Source: SVEL01 sp017381055 (lineage in GTDB: Bacteria; Bacillota; Clostridia; Lachnospirales; Lachnospiraceae). From it: a stretch of DNA of 64,000 nt. The stretch covers positions 62,001-126,000 of the forward strand of contig JAXJYC010000029.1 of the NCBI GenBank assembly GCA_036307185.1, written 5' to 3'. Below, in pieces: positions 62,367 through 64,000 of this stretch. Both the position numbers and the translations under genes were made by a program. Below the pieces are notes generated by a model, which was not told the origin of the DNA, ran no database searches, and saw only the letters and a program-made list of their open reading frames with translations. Numbering within the stretch: the stretch's first letter is position 1; the number at the start of each line of letters is the position of its first letter.

Positions 62367-62694
62367 TTATATGACTAATTTTATTATTATCAAATCCTAT
62401 CACATCAAATCTACATGGCATACCATAAAATTCTTTTTTATATGCCAAATAGGCCTCTGCCACTCTATAGATTATCATTTGTTTTTTATAATTTACAGCC
62501 TCAGCAGAATAACCATAGGAATTGCTTTGCCTAAACTTAACCTCCACAAAAACTATGACATTTTTCTCTTTTGCAATTATATCTATTTCACCTTTTTTGC
62601 TTCGAAAATTCCTATCTAAAATAACATATCCTGCTTTTTGTAAGTAATCACATGCAATATCCTCGTAATCAGTTCCCAATTGACGTTTGTTCAT
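62344..62694 (-). CDS. YraN-family (UPF0102) endonuclease-fold protein
   Basis: A 116-residue protein of the UPF0102 family with a restriction-endonuclease-like fold. The signatures are RQLGTDYEDIACDYLQKAGYVILDRNFRSKKGEIDIIAKE at 4-43, with E...D-IIA, and FVEVKFRQSNSYG near 49-61 (ExK). These are the residues expected to bind metal, though nuclease activity is not established. It is the last gene of a run from the FliK-like and FlhB-like genes, 2 bp after the FlhB-like gene. Confidence 0.92.
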   Translation of the reverse strand: MNKRQLGTDYEDIACDYLQKAGYVILDRNFRSKKGEIDIIAKEKNVIVFVEVKFRQSNSYGYSAEAVNYKKQMIIYRVAEAYLAYKKEFYGMPCRFDVIGFDNNKISHIKNAFGGM

Positions 62695-62696
62695 AC

Positions 62697-62996
62697 TTAG
62701 TTACCCATTACCTTTGCTTTGATTTTGTCCATTCTATCTACAAAAACAAGTATCTCTGCCACCGCTCCGTATAATTCTGGTGGTATAGCCTCACCTAACT
62801 CTAATTTAGACAGTGTTTTTGCTAACTTCTCATCCTCATAAACTGGAATATCATTTTCACTAGCAGCTTGTGTAATTCTATCAGCCAAAGCACCTTTGCC
62901 TGAAGCAATAACCGTTGGCGCCTCATCACCAGGATTATATGACAATGCTACTGCAATTTTTGATTTATTCTCTTTTTCATTATCATAATTCAGCAA
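62697..62996 (-). CDS. FlhB C-terminal-domain-like protein (YlqH-like)
   Basis: A 99-residue protein that corresponds only to the cytoplasmic C-terminal domain of FlhB/YscU export proteins: KIAVALSYNPGDEAPTVIASGKGALADRI at 13-41, then YEDEKLAKTLSKLELGEAIPPELYGAVAEILVFV. The autocleavage motif NPTH of FlhB is replaced by the YNPGDE context, so it lacks the cleavage site. It starts with TTG behind a strong GGAGGTGA. Such small homologues, named YlqH in Bacillus, sit next to a FliK-like gene as here. Confidence 0.9.
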   Translation of the reverse strand: MLNYDNEKENKSKIAVALSYNPGDEAPTVIASGKGALADRITQAASENDIPVYEDEKLAKTLSKLELGEAIPPELYGAVAEILVFVDRMDKIKAKVMGN

Positions 62997-63008
62997 ATTG
63001 TCACCTCC

Positions 63009-64000
63009 TTATGCTCTTACATCAAATGAATATCTCTTAATAGAAATCTGAGGTTTGTCATTCTCTAGCATATTCATAAATGCATTTTCATTACTTGAAT
63101 CAGGCATAACTAAAGCATTTAAAGTTACAGAGTAACCTCTTTTTGTTAATCTTTCTTTAAGCTCATCTAAATGTTCTTCTACTAATTTAACTGACGTTAT
63201 ATCTTTTAGCGAAAACTGTGTCTTTAAGGTTTTGCCTTCCAATAAAACATCCACATCTGTTGCACCTAAATGCTCTAAATCCAAATGTAAAAAAGCTGTT
63301 ATGCTATCTTTGTTAACCGGTTTTCCATTCTTTCTGTTAAATACATACAAATCACCATGAGCCTTACTTTCATTTAATTTTACTGGTAACTGTATATATG
63401 CTGCCATTTGGCTTAAATCTTGCATAAATTGCATATTATTTCTCATATTAGATGTAGTTTGATATAATATGTTGTCTTTATTTCCCGAATTTTCCAAAAG
63501 ATTCATTAAAAGCTCTGTCTTTTTATCAAGACGCTCATATAACTTTTTAACATTCTCTTTTACTTCTGTTTCATTATCTCCTAATCTATTTACATTAAGT
63601 TCAAAGTTCTTTTCAACTTTATCTTTTATATAATCCTTAAATTCATCAGAGACTAAAAATCCCTTTAATTCCTCACTATTTAAGTTGTTTAACTTACCTA
63701 ATACCTGTTCTGTAGTCAATTTAATTTTAGAATCATTATATGTATTTACAGATAAAACAACACCTTCATCTTTTATATTAAGTTTTTCTAAAAACGCTTC
63801 ATCCTCAGAATTATTCTCTACTGCCTGTTCTTTAATATATGAATTTTCTTTTTGAATAACTTTCACAGTTCCATCTTCACTGGTATTCATCTTATTATAA
63901 GTAGCCGTAGTGTCTACATCATCGTTTAAAAGCCTGATTATTTCCTTACCCAAACTTGCTACCGTTTGCGAATCATTAGACTGTAAAGCTTCTTCTAGTA
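63009..64000 (-). CDS. FliK-like (YlqG-like) hook-length control C-terminal protein (partial)
   Basis: The frame is open to the right window edge, so the start is not in the window (a TTG at 63953 is not needed; the frame reads in front of it). About 330 residues are visible. The last 100 or so (HLDLEHLGATDVDVLLEGKT, FSLKDITSVKLVEEHLDEL, LTKRGYSVTLNALVMPD) resemble the FliK C-terminal Flg_hook domain. The preceding part is acidic, asparagine-rich and probably disordered. Together with the downstream FlhB-like gene this matches the ylqG-ylqH pair. It may be a flagellar accessory or a stand-alone relative. Confidence 0.75.
   Translation of the reverse strand, partial: LEEALQSNDSQTVASLGKEIIRLLNDDVDTTATYNKMNTSEDGTVKVIQKENSYIKEQAVENNSEDEAFLEKLNIKDEGVVLSVNTYNDSKIKLTTEQVLGKLNNLNSEELKGFLVSDEFKDYIKDKVEKNFELNVNRLGDNETEVKENVKKLYERLDKKTELLMNLLENSGNKDNILYQTTSNMRNNMQFMQDLSQMAAYIQLPVKLNESKAHGDLYVFNRKNGKPVNKDSITAFLHLDLEHLGATDVDVLLEGKTLKTQFSLKDITSVKLVEEHLDELKERLTKRGYSVTLNALVMPDSSNENAFMNMLENDKPQISIKRYSFDVRA

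Noticed and set aside
1..64000. Search for phage, integrase, toxin-antitoxin, restriction or defence clusters.
   Set aside because: None recognised; RecU, RuvAB and YraN are core recombination or conserved genes and not defence islands.

Overview
The window looks like a chromosomal segment of a low-GC, anaerobic, probably spore-forming Firmicute, most likely a Lachnospiraceae-type clostridium (inference from gene content and order). Support comes from a complete Rnf complex (rnfCDGEAB), an alpha/beta SASP gene, a YtfJ/GerW-type sporulation gene, short-form HisG with HisZ, RecU, a FakA/Asp23 pair, a MetH split from its reactivation domain, and AT-rich spacers with near-consensus SigA promoters. 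I see no insertion sequence, prophage, integrase, CRISPR array or rRNA; one tRNA is present. Almost every gene lies on the minus strand. The plus-strand exceptions are apbE, a YprB-like nuclease, the SASP gene, rpmB and a GH25 lysozyme.

Layout. 1-736: N-terminal part of a membrane-anchored peptidoglycan-binding (probably L,D-transpeptidase) protein. 868-5002: a partial histidine operon hisZ-G-D-B-I with its own promoter and terminator. 5096-17427: a housekeeping run (in transcription order: small zinc-finger membrane protein, polA, coaE, large FtsA-like ATPase, small alarmone synthetase, RsuA-type synthase, HAD phosphatase, YgiQ radical SAM protein, SDR, RluC/D-type synthase, recU). 17571-24467: tRNA-Leu(CAA), queH, a Nudix gene, a class B PBP with an FtsW/RodA protein, a U32 protein and zapA. 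24550-28185: NusG domain II protein, Gx transporter, ruvA and ruvB in one coupled operon, divergent from apbE. 28242-35090: a PAS-GGDEF-EAL protein and the Rnf operon. 35240-44477: YprB-like nuclease, SASP, zinc-ribbon protein, murF, ddl, recG, fakA and Asp23. 44648-49207: rpmB, then the methionine/one-carbon block (small membrane protein, metF, reactivation domain, metH). 49296-52343: ytfJ, ytfI (DUF2953) and two genes I cannot assign. 52462-61005: cardiolipin synthase, a STAND/LuxR regulator, gpsA, plsY, der and a DUF512 radical SAM protein. 61172-64000: GH25 lysozyme, YraN, and YlqH/YlqG-like flagellar-export relatives.

How the genes work together. The Rnf complex couples ferredoxin:NAD+ electron transfer to ion pumping. 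RnfG and RnfD carry the S/T-GAT flavinylation motif, and the nearby ApbE is the enzyme type that attaches FMN to it. GpsA, PlsY and Cls form a phospholipid route, with FakA as an acyl-phosphate source elsewhere in the window. MetF, MetH and the stand-alone reactivation protein regenerate methionine. RecU, RuvAB, RecG and PolA cover recombination and repair. Ddl, MurF, the PBP/FtsW pair, ZapA and the lysozyme serve wall growth and division.

The window is mostly ordinary core genome. The least explained parts are the 458-aa/105-aa gene pair at 50672-52343, the extra C-terminal modules of the FtsA-like protein, the orphan anti-sigma-like zinc-finger protein translationally overlapped with polA, a 49-residue membrane protein coupled to metF, and the NusG-II/Gx transporter pair coupled to ruvAB. 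I did not find a convincing new defence or mobile system.
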